DNA from: JBKPNZ01 sp046732895
GTDB lineage: Bacteria; Actinomycetota; Thermoleophilia; Solirubrobacterales; 70-9
Direction: 5' to 3'
Assembly: GCA_046732895.1 (NCBI GenBank)
Contig: JBKPNZ010000014.1
Coordinates: 1-64,000 of the forward strand
Length of the DNA: 64,000 nt
The notes under the pieces are model-generated. The model had not been told where the DNA came from. It searched no databases and saw nothing but the letters and a program-made list of their open reading frames with translations. A program made the position numbers and the translations under genes. How positions within the stretch are numbered: the stretch's first letter is position 1; each line of letters opens with the position of its first letter. This document shows positions 1-7,545 of this stretch, piece after piece.

Positions 1-10
1 CTCAAGCCCT

Positions 11-59
11 CGAGTTTCTGCACTTCTACACGCTATGCGTGTACGGACGCAGAAACTCG
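11..59. repeat. ATG-centred palindrome, 3' end of the DUF559 gene
   Basis: A 49-nt symmetric palindrome. Outer arms CGAGTTTCTGC (11-21) and GCAGAAACTCG (49-59) pair perfectly. After a 5-nt internal loop on each side, an inner 7-bp stem TACACGC/GCGTGTA (27-33, 37-43) encloses TAT, giving a TATG centre on the plus strand. The stop codon of the minus-strand DUF559 gene lies inside it (33-35). The unit at 945-991 carries the same 17-bp core in inverted orientation and similar outer arms. No T-tract follows, so it is not a typical intrinsic terminator, though a hairpin role at the mRNA end is possible. Confidence 0.85.
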
Positions 60-968
60 CTGCTGACGCCGGTGGCGCAGGGTTCCGCGCAAGCGTGACA
101 TCGCATTGATCGGCGCCTCGATGTCCTTCCAGGTGAGCGGAAAGACGAGGACGCCGCGTGACGCGAGGTAAGTGGCCCGGCGCCGATCGGCGACGAAGCG
201 CTTCGGCGTCGCGTGGTAGCGGTAACCGTCGACTTCCACGGCGACTCGCTCCGCCTCGAACCAGAAATCCACTCGGTACGGGCCGATCGGGTGATCGCTC
301 GCATCCGGTTCGAGCCCGGCCTTCCGCATTGCCCTGAGCGCTCGCCGCTCGGCTACGGAGCGCGTGATCTTGGGTCCCTTCTCTCGGGCGAGCAATGCGC
401 GCAGGGCACGGGCGCCTTTGCGTTTCGGGTGGCGCTCGAGGACACCCGCGAGCTCGAAGTCGCTCACGATCCGTTGTGCGCGTGCCTCATTCAGCGCCTC
501 CTCGAGCTGGGCCGCTCTGCGAGAGCCGGCCAGGTCGAGGAGGGTCAAGGCGGGGGCAGTGAGGGGGAGGCCTTCATGGCGGCGCTCGTCCACCGGGTCG
601 ATCCTGTTGATGGAGTGGATACGGACGCCCCGCAGCGACGGGCGCGTGCGGCCGACGACCGTCACGTGCATGAGCTCATCCTCGGGAGCGGGAAGGCGCA
701 GGAGTCGGGCGGCGGTCGCATGGCTCAAGAGGGCGCGCGGCCGGCATGCCAGGAGCGCGGCGGTCTCATATGCGAGCGGCGCTACGGCCATGTGCCCCAC
801 GAGGTAGACGCCTGGGTGCACCGGGATCAAATGTCCGGAGTCGATCCGGCGCTGGATGACGCCCCGGCCGAACCCGGCCTCGATGAGTTGCTCGCGAGTG
901 ACAACCCCATGCTGGCGCGACGCCAGCCAGGACAGAAACGCGTCGAGTTTCGGCGCTGGTACACGCAT
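33..968 (-). CDS. AbiEi-type wHTH / DUF559 endonuclease-like protein
   Basis: A 311-residue protein of two parts. The N-terminal ~180 residues resemble the AbiEi antitoxin-like winged-helix region (RQHGVVTREQLIEAG near residue 18, then HPGVYLVGH near 51). The C-terminal ~110 residues match DUF559, a Vsr/restriction-endonuclease-like fold, with VDFW at 233-236 and VEVDGY at 244-249 as likely active-site strands. The ATG (968) lies at the centre of one palindrome and the TAG (33-35) inside its inverted partner, so the whole gene is bracketed. AbiEi proteins are known to bind inverted repeats, so autoregulation is plausible. It stands alone, with no AbiEii-like toxin beside it. The true role (nuclease, regulator or mobile gene) is not shown by sequence. 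Confidence 0.85.
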   Translation of the reverse strand: MRVPAPKLDAFLSWLASRQHGVVTREQLIEAGFGRGVIQRRIDSGHLIPVHPGVYLVGHMAVAPLAYETAALLACRPRALLSHATAARLLRLPAPEDELMHVTVVGRTRPSLRGVRIHSINRIDPVDERRHEGLPLTAPALTLLDLAGSRRAAQLEEALNEARAQRIVSDFELAGVLERHPKRKGARALRALLAREKGPKITRSVAERRALRAMRKAGLEPDASDHPIGPYRVDFWFEAERVAVEVDGYRYHATPKRFVADRRRATYLASRGVLVFPLTWKDIEAPINAMSRLRGTLRHRRQQRVSASVHA

Positions 969-991
969 AGCGTGTAGAGACCGCGAAACTC
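945..991. repeat. ATG-centred palindrome, 5' end of the DUF559 gene
   Basis: A 47-nt symmetric palindrome. Outer arms GAGTTTCG (945-952) and CGAAACTC (984-991) pair, 7-nt internal loops follow, and the core stem TACACGC/GCGTGTA (960-966, 970-976) encloses ATA. On the minus strand the centre reads CTATGCG and its ATG is the initiation codon of the DUF559 gene (968-966). The core is the exact reverse complement of the core at 27-43, so the two units form terminal inverted repeats about 0.93 kb apart. Confidence 0.85.
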
Positions 992-1047
992 AAGGATTCG
1001 CCCCCTTTAGCCGGAGCGCTGCGGCGACCGGGCGCCGCGGATGACCG

Positions 1048-2502
1048 CTACCGCAACTCGGCGCGCTTGATCTTGCCGCTGGCCGTCTTCGGCAGCTCGT
1101 CGGCGAACTCGACGATCCGCGGGAACTTGTAGGGCGCTGTGACGCGCTTGACGTGGTCCTGAAGCTCGCGTGCCAGCTCGTCCGACGGCTCGCCGTCGCG
1201 CAGGACGACGACGGCCTTCACCACCGAGCCGCGCTCGGCGTCCGGCGCCGCGACGGCTGCGGCCTCGGCGACCGCGGGATGCTCCAGCAGCGCCGACTCG
1301 ACCTCGAAGGGGCCGATGCGATAGCCGGCTGACATGATCAGGTCGTCGGTGCGGCCGTCGTACCAGAGGTAGCCGTCGGGGTCTCGGCGGACGATGTCTC
1401 CGGTCTGCCACCACTCGCCCGCGAACGGCTCGCCGTCGAGGTAGCGGCTGAAAAAGGTGGGGCAGGTCTCGGTGCGCACCTCGAGCTCGCCGGCCCCCTC
1501 GGGCGCGCCGTCGGCCGCGATACGCAACTCGAAGCCGGGAAGCGGCTTGCCCATCGAGCCGTCGCGAACCTCATCCCCGGCGAGGTTCCCGGTGAGGTGT
1601 CCCGTCTCGGTCTGTCCGTAGCCGTCGCAGATGTCGAGTCCGAGGTGCTGACGGAACTCCGCGATCACCTCGGGGTTGAGGGCCTCACCGGCGGAGACCA
1701 TCCGGCGCATTGCGGGCAGCGGTCGCAGCTCGGTTCGCTTGCAGAGCATCCGGTACTCGGTCGGGGCCTGGCACAAGACGTTTACGCCCTCGCGATCGCA
1801 GATGTCGAGCCTGCGCTCCGGGTCGAATCGCGAGTCGTCGATCAGGGCCGCGGCCCCGCACAGCCAGGGCGCCACGAAGACGTTGCGGGCGGACTTCGAC
1901 CACCCCGTGGCCGTCGTCACCCAGACGAGCTCGCCGTCCCTGGCCCCGAGCCAACGCTCGGCCTGGATCCGCTGCGCCGGGAGGTATCGCTGCGGGTGCA
2001 ACACGCCCCGCGGCTCGCCCGTGGTCCCGGAGGTGAAGACGATGAGCGCTCCGTCCTCCGGGTCAAGCTCCGCGATCGACGCTGGAGTCTCCTGGGGACG
2101 GTCCTCGTCGAGCGCATCGTCGACCTCCGCCGTCGTCATGCACTCGACGCCGGCGGGCATCTCGCCGAGCAAATCCTCCTCGCCGACGCACAGCGCCGGG
2201 CTGGCGGCAGCGATCCGGTGCTCCAGGTCATGGCGCCGAAGCTGGGTGTTGCAGGGGAGTGCGATCGCCCCCATCCGCCAGCAGGCCAGCAGGGCCAGCA
2301 CCCACTCGACCCGGTTGCCCGCGAGCGTCATCACGACATCGCCGCGGCGAACGCCGCGAGCGGCGAACGCTCCCGAGAGCCCGGCGCTGCGGGCGATGAG
2401 CTCACCCCCGTGCCAGACCCGACGCTCGCCGTCCCGCGTGATCGCGACCAGCAGCGGCTTCGAGGCCGGGAACCGCTCGAGGACGTCGGTGATGAAGTTC
2501 AC
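1048..2502 (-). CDS. acyl-CoA synthetase (AMP-dependent, medium-chain type)
   Basis: A 484-residue member of the ANL adenylate-forming family. It would activate a carboxylic acid to its acyl-CoA through an acyl-adenylate in the cytosol. Visible motifs in order are the P-loop-like IVFTSGTTGEPRG, DGYGQTETG, the hinge region WWQTGDIVRRD, YRIGPFEVE, and the C-terminal lysine motif PKTASGKIKR near the end. The length is slightly short for the family (usually 500-560). The order and spacing favour the medium-chain ACSM-like group over acetyl-CoA synthetase. Substrate is not predictable. Its start lies only 11 bp from the start of the divergent SDR gene, leaving no room for ordinary leaders. Confidence 0.9.
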   Translation of the reverse strand: MNFITDVLERFPASKPLLVAITRDGERRVWHGGELIARSAGLSGAFAARGVRRGDVVMTLAGNRVEWVLALLACWRMGAIALPCNTQLRRHDLEHRIAAASPALCVGEEDLLGEMPAGVECMTTAEVDDALDEDRPQETPASIAELDPEDGALIVFTSGTTGEPRGVLHPQRYLPAQRIQAERWLGARDGELVWVTTATGWSKSARNVFVAPWLCGAAALIDDSRFDPERRLDICDREGVNVLCQAPTEYRMLCKRTELRPLPAMRRMVSAGEALNPEVIAEFRQHLGLDICDGYGQTETGHLTGNLAGDEVRDGSMGKPLPGFELRIAADGAPEGAGELEVRTETCPTFFSRYLDGEPFAGEWWQTGDIVRRDPDGYLWYDGRTDDLIMSAGYRIGPFEVESALLEHPAVAEAAAVAAPDAERGSVVKAVVVLRDGEPSDELARELQDHVKRVTAPYKFPRIVEFADELPKTASGKIKRAELR

Positions 2503-2513
2503 GGGCGCGTAGT

Positions 2514-3227
2514 GTGCCGAGCGTGAGCGAAGCGCAGCCCGTCGCCCTCGTCACCGGCTCGAATCGCGGCATTGGCCGCGAGATCGCGCGTCAGCTCGCG
2601 GAGTCCGGCCATCACGTCATCGTCACGGCCCGCGACGCTGCCGCGGCCGAGCGCGCTGCCGAAGAGCTCGGTGACGAAGGCCGTCTTTCCATGCAATCAG
2701 AGCAACTCGACGTGACCGACCAGGGGAGCGTCGATCGGCTCGTGGAGCGGGTCGCGAGTAGCCCTGGGCGCCTGGATGCGCTCGTCAACAACGCCGGGGT
2801 GCAGGGCATCGTGGGCAGCAGGGCGGCGACGGCGCCGCTTGACGATGCGCATCTGACCATGGAGACGAACCTGTTCGGCGCGTGGCGGCTTGCGCAGGGG
2901 CTCCTCCCACTCCTCCGGCGAAGCGCCCATCCCCGCATCGTCAACGTCTCCAGCGGGGCCGGCCAGCTCGCTGAGATGAACGGCGGGAACCCGGGCTATC
3001 GGTTCTCGAAGGCGGCGCTGAACGCGCTGACCCGAGTGCTCTCCGAGGAAGAGCCCGAGATCCTCGTGAACTCGATGTGCCCGGGATGGGTACGCACGGA
3101 CATGGGAGGCGCCGCCGCGCCGCGCTCGGTGGAGGAGGGGGCCGACACCGCGGTCTGGCTGGCCACGCTCCCGGACGACGGGCCGACTGGCGGGTTCTTC
3201 CGCAACCGCGCGCCGATCCCCTGGTGA
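2514..3227 (+). CDS. short-chain dehydrogenase/reductase
   Basis: A 237-residue classical SDR with the NAD(P)-binding motif TGSNRGIGRE near residue 15, NNAG near 90, and a catalytic region with Ser (IVNVSSGAG) and YRFSK as Tyr-x-x-x-Lys. It is probably an NADP(H)-dependent carbonyl reductase of the carbonyl reductase/C-factor type; substrate unknown. The GTG at 2514 is used here; a second in-frame GTG at 2523 is equally possible. No Shine-Dalgarno sequence fits between it and the divergent acyl-CoA synthetase start at 2502, so a leaderless mRNA is likely. It is followed by the VOC gene 24 bp downstream and may be co-transcribed with it. Confidence 0.88.
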   Translation: MPSVSEAQPVALVTGSNRGIGREIARQLAESGHHVIVTARDAAAAERAAEELGDEGRLSMQSEQLDVTDQGSVDRLVERVASSPGRLDALVNNAGVQGIVGSRAATAPLDDAHLTMETNLFGAWRLAQGLLPLLRRSAHPRIVNVSSGAGQLAEMNGGNPGYRFSKAALNALTRVLSEEEPEILVNSMCPGWVRTDMGGAAAPRSVEEGADTAVWLATLPDDGPTGGFFRNRAPIPW

Positions 3228-3251
3228 GACGAATCGAAGAGGAGGCAACGC

Positions 3252-4052
3252 ATGGGTGAAAGAACGAGTTATGAGCCGGGAACGTTCTCGTGGGTCGAGC
3301 TGTCGACGACCGACCCCGAGGGCGCCAAGAGCTTCTACGGCGATCTGTTCGGCTGGGGTGCCGAGGACAACGAGATCCCGGGCGGGGGAGGGGTCTACAC
3401 CATGGCGAAGGTGGACGGCAGCGACGTCGCCGGCATCACCGCGCAGCCGGAGCAGCAGGTCTCGGCCGGCGTGCCTCCGAACTGGTTCTCGTACGTGGCC
3501 GTCGCCGGCGCCGACGAATCCGCCGGGCGGGTGCAGGAGCTGGGCGGCCAGGTGCACGCCGGACCCTTCGACGTCGGCGATGCCGGTCGCATGGCAGTGA
3601 TCGCCGATCCGATCGGCGCGATGTTCGGCGTTTGGCAGGCCGGCGACGCCATCGGCGCGGGACGCGTCAACGCGCCCGGCTGTCTCATCTGGAACGAGCT
3701 CGCCACCAATGACCCGGTGGGCGTCCAGCCGTTCTACTCCGGCCTCTTCGGTTGGACCTTCGAGGAGGCCCCCGCCGACGAGGGCCCTCGCTACTGGATC
3801 ATCGGCCACCAGGGTGGCGCCTCAGGGCAGAACGGCGGGCTGCGCGAGCTCACTTCGCACGAGGAGGGCGTTCCCCCGCACTGGATGCCCTACTTCGCGA
3901 CCAACTCGGTCGATTCATCGCTCGCCAAGGCCGAAGAGCTCGGCGGGGCGACCGTGGTGCCGGCCATGGAGGTTCGCGCCGGGAAGGTCGCCGGCGTGCG
4001 CGACCCGCAGGGGGCGATGTTCAGCCTGTTCGAAGGCCACTTCGACGATTGA
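3252..4052 (+). CDS. two-domain VOC family (glyoxalase-like) protein
   Basis: A 266-residue protein with two tandem VOC modules of about 125 residues, each opening with a similar strand (FSWVELSTTDPEGAKSFYGDLFGW and, near residue 145, IWNELATNDPVGVQPFYSGLFGW) and each ending in a DP.GAMF motif. This is the tandem arrangement of actinobacterial proteins such as the mycobacterial 27-30 kDa antigens. VOC proteins bind metal and small molecules, but no specific reaction can be assigned. A good ribosome site (gaggaggcaacgc) precedes the ATG. It lies just downstream of the SDR and converges on the secreted protein gene that ends at 4077. Confidence 0.85.
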   Translation: MGERTSYEPGTFSWVELSTTDPEGAKSFYGDLFGWGAEDNEIPGGGGVYTMAKVDGSDVAGITAQPEQQVSAGVPPNWFSYVAVAGADESAGRVQELGGQVHAGPFDVGDAGRMAVIADPIGAMFGVWQAGDAIGAGRVNAPGCLIWNELATNDPVGVQPFYSGLFGWTFEEAPADEGPRYWIIGHQGGASGQNGGLRELTSHEEGVPPHWMPYFATNSVDSSLAKAEELGGATVVPAMEVRAGKVAGVRDPQGAMFSLFEGHFDD

Positions 4053-4076
4053 GGGCGGCGCGGGGCGCCGCTCCGA

Positions 4077-4451
4077 TCAGTCGATCACGATGACGTTCGA
4101 CTTGTCACGGCGGCAGGTGATGCCGATCGATGCGCTCGAGAGCTTCTTCACCCTGGCGTAATAGGCGCCTGAGGGAGGCTCGAAGCGCACCCTCCACCGT
4201 CCGCGGTCGTTCGTCCGATCCTTGCCGAGAAGCCTGTCCGGACCCCGGCGCTGCTTGTACATCTTGACCTTGCGGTGGGAGAGACAGAACTCGGGACCGT
4301 CCGAGTTCACCTTGCCGTGAAAGGCGGGGAACGAGTTGTAGACCTTGATCTTGCTGTTGAAGGTCACACGCGCGGCCGCCGATGCGGTGAGGGCGAGCAG
4401 CGCCGCACAGGCCACCGCGATGCCGATGCGAACTGAGCGATGAGACAACAT
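4077..4451 (-). CDS. small secreted protein, paralogue of the next gene
   Basis: A 124-residue protein with a signal peptide (MLSHRSVRIGIAVACAALLA..., cleavage probably after ASAAA), then a compact domain with two conserved cysteines (EFCLSH and ITCRR). GGAGGAA five bases upstream decides the ATG at 4451 over longer in-frame starts. The mature domain aligns with that of the divergent gene at 4577: both share F-GKV-S, RKV, a central G-Y/W segment, ARVK and CRR. It looks like a small exported beta-sandwich (transthyretin- or prealbumin-like organisation is possible). I do not recognise a family; function unknown. Confidence 0.75.
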   Translation of the reverse strand: MLSHRSVRIGIAVACAALLALTASAAARVTFNSKIKVYNSFPAFHGKVNSDGPEFCLSHRKVKMYKQRRGPDRLLGKDRTNDRGRWRVRFEPPSGAYYARVKKLSSASIGITCRRDKSNVIVID

Positions 4452-4576
4452 GAATTCCTCCATGAATCGGATGAGCGCCGGTCGTAGCCTTCCGTACGCC
4501 GCCGCGGAAGTCAAACTTTTCTGAGCGCGGCCTGGGCTAGGGTGCGCGCGCCGGTAACGAAAAAGAAGGGGGAACG

Positions 4577-4954
4577 ATGCAGATTCGACGCAGGAAGGTT
4601 GTTGGGGCATCAGCGCTCGCCGTGGCGGTCGGCGTCGCAGTGCTCGCGCCGGGCGCGGCCAACGGGGCGGTGGATTCCCACGTCACGCTCCACATCAAGA
4701 ATGGCCACCACTTCTACGGGAAGGTGAGCTCGCCGGCGGACGAGTGCGTCGTCGGACGCAAGGTGCAGCTGCGCCGGCGGGAGCCCGGCGGCGGCACGAC
4801 GAAGGTCGCCAAGACGTTCGCGAGCGAGAGCGGTCACTACGGCGTCAACATCCCCATGCAGAACGGCAACACGTTCGTGGCACGGCTGAAGTCCTACGAG
4901 GCTCCTGGAGGCACCCTCTGCCGCCGGGCGCACTCGGAGCCGCGGACCGCCTGA
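4577..4954 (+). CDS. small secreted protein, divergent paralogue
   Basis: A 125-residue exported protein: basic start MQIRRRKVV, hydrophobic core to about residue 25, probable cleavage near GAANGA, then a domain with FYGKVSS, a cysteine in DECVVGRKVQ, ARLKSY and a second cysteine in LCRR. The paired cysteines could form a disulfide. It is paralogous to the divergently transcribed gene at 4077-4451 and shares its 125-bp upstream region. The ribosome site AAGGGGGA precedes the ATG. The C-terminus is short and ends soon after the CRR motif, where the paralogue continues to a hydrophobic strand. Function unknown. Confidence 0.75.
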   Translation: MQIRRRKVVGASALAVAVGVAVLAPGAANGAVDSHVTLHIKNGHHFYGKVSSPADECVVGRKVQLRRREPGGGTTKVAKTFASESGHYGVNIPMQNGNTFVARLKSYEAPGGTLCRRAHSEPRTA

Positions 4955-4968
4955 CCGCGCCCCGCTGG

Positions 4969-5202
4969 CTAGGGCTCGAGCTCGGTGCCGTCGTAGAGCT
5001 TCTTGACGGCTACCGCACCCTCGGGCGCGGCGTCGAGGCAGAGCCCGCACAGAACGCATTCGTCGAGGTTCTCGCGAACGATCTGAACCCCGCCGTTCGC
5101 GGCGAAGATGTCAACCGGGCAGGCCTCCTCGAGCTTCTTCGCGAGCTCGGGGTCGCTCGCAGCCTCGGGACTCACCTCGACGTCGATGAACACGCCATCC
5201 AT
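4969..5202 (-). CDS. FixX-like single-cluster [4Fe-4S] ferredoxin
   Basis: A 77-residue acidic protein with cysteines arranged as ACP (C28) followed by C49-x2-C52-x2-C55. This order, with the CP cysteine before the CxxCxxC group, is that of FixX and of the ferredoxin domain of ETF-quinone oxidoreductase. One cubane cluster is expected, and the protein should carry single electrons in the cytosol. Its ATG overlaps the sucD stop (ATGA at 5199-5202), so it is translationally coupled to succinyl-CoA synthetase. No FixC or ETF genes are in the window, so its redox partner is unknown. Confidence 0.75.
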   Translation of the reverse strand: MDGVFIDVEVSPEAASDPELAKKLEEACPVDIFAANGGVQIVRENLDECVLCGLCLDAAPEGAVAVKKLYDGTELEP

Positions 5203-6119
5203 CAGGCAGCGACTCCCAGTTGATCCCTGACGGCGCCTGGAATCTCATCGATCCGCTCTACGACGGGGATGTCCGCGGCCTCGAGCCGCGCGATCTTCTC
5301 CGTCGCCGAGTCCTCCTTACCCTCGACGATCGTGCCGGCGTGTCCGAAGGTCATGCCCTGCATTTCCTCGTCATCCATGAACTTCCCGGCCATGAACGCG
5401 ACGATGGGCAGGCGCGATCCGGCCCGCTCGCGCCAATCGACGAGCTCGGCCTCCATCCGGCCGCCAGGCTCCGTGTAGATCACGATGGCTTCCGTCTGGG
5501 GATCCTCCTCGAAGAGCGGCATGAGCTCAGCGTAGGTCGAGCCGATGATGGCGTCGCCGCCGATCGAGATCGCCGTCGAGACCCCGAGACCCGCAGCCGT
5601 GAGCGTGGACGAGATCTCCGTCGTCATCCCGCCCGACCGTGACATCACGCCGATCGGGCCGGCCGAGTACGCCTTGGCCGCGTCATTCGCGGGACCACCG
5701 ATCCCGCCCATCTTGCAAACGCCCGGCACGATCAGGCCCAGGCAGTTGGGCCCGATGATCCTGGCGCCGCGCAGGTTCGCGAGCTCGACCATCTCGGCCA
5801 CGTCTCGGCGCGGGATTCGCTCGGTGACGATGACCACCAACTTGATGCCGTTCTCGATCGCCTCGAACACGGCGTCCTTCGTGAACCCCGGTGGGACCGT
5901 GACCACCGAGCCGTCGATAGGCCCGCCGTGGTGTTCGATGGCCTGCTCCACGGTGTCAAACACGGGAACGCCGTGGACCTCTCGCCCCTTGCGGCCTGGG
6001 GTGACGCCCCCAACCACCTTCGAGCCGTAGTCGAGGCACTCGCGAGTCAGGTTCACGGCTTCGCGCCCCGTGATGCCCTGGACGATGAACGTGAAGTCCT
6101 CGGAGAGGAGGATGCTCAT
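5202..6119 (-). CDS. sucD: succinyl-CoA synthetase alpha subunit
   Basis: A 305-residue alpha subunit. It contains the CoA-binding Rossmann region (FIVQGITGREAVNLT at the N-terminus), IGPNCLG, SRSGGMTTE, and the phospho-histidine region TFGHAGTIV near residue 250. With SucC it interconverts succinyl-CoA and succinate with NDP phosphorylation in the TCA cycle. The ATG at 6119 is chosen because the family N-terminus begins there; the open frame extends upstream without homology. It is separated from sucC by 130 bp containing a palindrome (6166-6204) and overlaps the downstream ferredoxin by 4 bases. Confidence 0.93.
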   Translation of the reverse strand: MSILLSEDFTFIVQGITGREAVNLTRECLDYGSKVVGGVTPGRKGREVHGVPVFDTVEQAIEHHGGPIDGSVVTVPPGFTKDAVFEAIENGIKLVVIVTERIPRRDVAEMVELANLRGARIIGPNCLGLIVPGVCKMGGIGGPANDAAKAYSAGPIGVMSRSGGMTTEISSTLTAAGLGVSTAISIGGDAIIGSTYAELMPLFEEDPQTEAIVIYTEPGGRMEAELVDWRERAGSRLPIVAFMAGKFMDDEEMQGMTFGHAGTIVEGKEDSATEKIARLEAADIPVVERIDEIPGAVRDQLGVAA

Positions 6120-6165
6120 TGGAACGCCCTCCGCGATGGGGCACTGAAGGAGCATCCGCGGCCGC

Positions 6166-6204
6166 GTGTCGAGTTTGTTCGCATATACCGAAACAACTCG
6201 ACAC
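6166..6204. repeat. ATG-centred palindrome between sucC and sucD
   Basis: A 39-nt symmetric unit. GTGTCGAGTT (6166-6175) pairs with AACTCGACAC (6195-6204). After a 2-nt internal mismatch a further 4-bp stem (TTCG/CGAA on the sense strand) encloses the 7-nt loop GTATATG on the minus strand. It belongs to the same structural class as the DUF559-flanking units (outer CGAGTT/AACTCG arms, TATG centre) but no DUF559 gene is present. It sits inside the sucC-sucD transcript and would form an intercistronic hairpin. Confidence 0.75.
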
Positions 6205-6249
6205 GGCCATTCGGGTCTCCGGCCCTTATTGCCTCGTCCCGCATCGCCC

Positions 6250-7464
6250 TCACGTCCCTGCCCCCTGGATCTTCGAAACCGCCTCTCCGGCGGCCTCCCA
6301 CATCGAGGTCCCGCGATCTCTGAACTCAATCCCGTATTTGTCGAGGATCTTCGCGCCCTCCTCCTCCCAGGCACCGGGGATGCGGAAGACGGCGATCGTC
6401 TCGGCCGGGTCCTTGCCGAGCTCGAGGCAGGCCTTGATCACGCCGCGCGCGACGATGTCGACGCGGGTGTTGGAGACGATCGACATCATCACCGCGATCT
6501 TCTCGACGCCGTCCTTCTTCAGCACCTCCATCGCGAGGCCCTTCGACTTGGCGACTGACGGGTTGCCGCCGATCTCCGCGTAGTTGGCGGGCTTACCGCC
6601 CTGGGAGCGCACCGCGTCGGTGAGCGTGAGCGAACCGCCGCCGGCGCCGATCACGAGGCCCAGGTTGCCCTGGAATCCGTGGTCCTTGCCCTGGATCACA
6701 CCGCGGTGATCCGCCGCGTCGATGGCCTTCACGTTGCGCTCGAACTCGCTTGGCTCGTAGAGCTCCCGCGGCTCGTCGCTCGAGATGCCCAGCTCGCCGA
6801 GGACGGCCCGCTGACGTGGCACCGCCTCGTCCTCCATCTCCATGTGGGCGTCGAGGGCGACGAAGGATCCGTCGGCCAGGCGCGCGAGGGGATTGATCTC
6901 GGCGAGCGTCATGTCGAACTCTCGCTGCAGGCGAGCCAGCTTGGCCAGCACCGCCGTGGCCCGGTTCAGCGCCGAGCCGGTCATGCCGGTCGCGGCGACC
7001 GCCTGCTTCGCCTGGAAGTCCGAGATGGGGTGGAGGTTCGACAGATGCCCTCGGCCGACATGGTCCGGATGCTCGGCGGCCACCTGCTCGATGTCGATCC
7101 CGCCCATGTCGCTGAACAGCATCATCGGGCGCTTGGCGCGGCCATCCCACAGGACCGCTGCGTAGTACTCCTGCTCGACCTCGGCCTTCGGGTCGACGAG
7201 GACGCCAACCGGCATGTGCCCGCCGATCTCGAGCTCGAGGATCGTGGCCGCATGCGCTGCCGCCTCGTCCGGCGAGTCGGCGAACTTCACACCGCCGGCC
7301 TTCATGCGCCCGCCGGTCAGCACCTGCGACTTGATGACCGTCGGCCCGCCGATCTCGGCGGCGGCGGCGCGCGCCTCTTCCGGCGTCCTGCAGAAGCCGT
7401 ACTTCGTCACCGGGATGCCGGCGCGCTCGACTATGCGGCGGGACTCGTACTCGTAGAAGCGCAT
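6250..7464 (-). CDS. sucC: succinyl-CoA synthetase beta subunit
   Basis: A 404-residue ATP-grasp beta subunit: FYEYESRRIVERAGIPV at the N-terminus, KSQVLTGGRMKAGGVKF, then the C-terminal ligase domain with GAGGGSLTLTDAV and ANYAEIGGNPS. It binds nucleotide and supplies the second half of the succinate-CoA ligase active site. The ATG at 7464 matches the family start; the upstream proline-rich extension of the open frame does not. No clear ribosome site is seen. It follows pgl on the same strand with an 81-bp gap and is followed by sucD after a palindrome-bearing spacer. Confidence 0.93.
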   Translation of the reverse strand: MRFYEYESRRIVERAGIPVTKYGFCRTPEEARAAAAEIGGPTVIKSQVLTGGRMKAGGVKFADSPDEAAAHAATILELEIGGHMPVGVLVDPKAEVEQEYYAAVLWDGRAKRPMMLFSDMGGIDIEQVAAEHPDHVGRGHLSNLHPISDFQAKQAVAATGMTGSALNRATAVLAKLARLQREFDMTLAEINPLARLADGSFVALDAHMEMEDEAVPRQRAVLGELGISSDEPRELYEPSEFERNVKAIDAADHRGVIQGKDHGFQGNLGLVIGAGGGSLTLTDAVRSQGGKPANYAEIGGNPSVAKSKGLAMEVLKKDGVEKIAVMMSIVSNTRVDIVARGVIKACLELGKDPAETIAVFRIPGAWEEEGAKILDKYGIEFRDRGTSMWEAAGEAVSKIQGAGT

Positions 7465-7545
7465 GGGGGGCGGTTGGGGTGGAGCCTGGGTGCGGCGCGG
7501 AACCCTAGCGGGTGAAGGCAAGCGCCGAGCCGCCCAGGGGGCGGG

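Noticed and set aside
3252..4052. VOC protein as methylmalonyl/ethylmalonyl-CoA epimerase
   Set aside because: It is a tandem two-domain VOC of another subgroup, longer than epimerase and without its typical opening motif.
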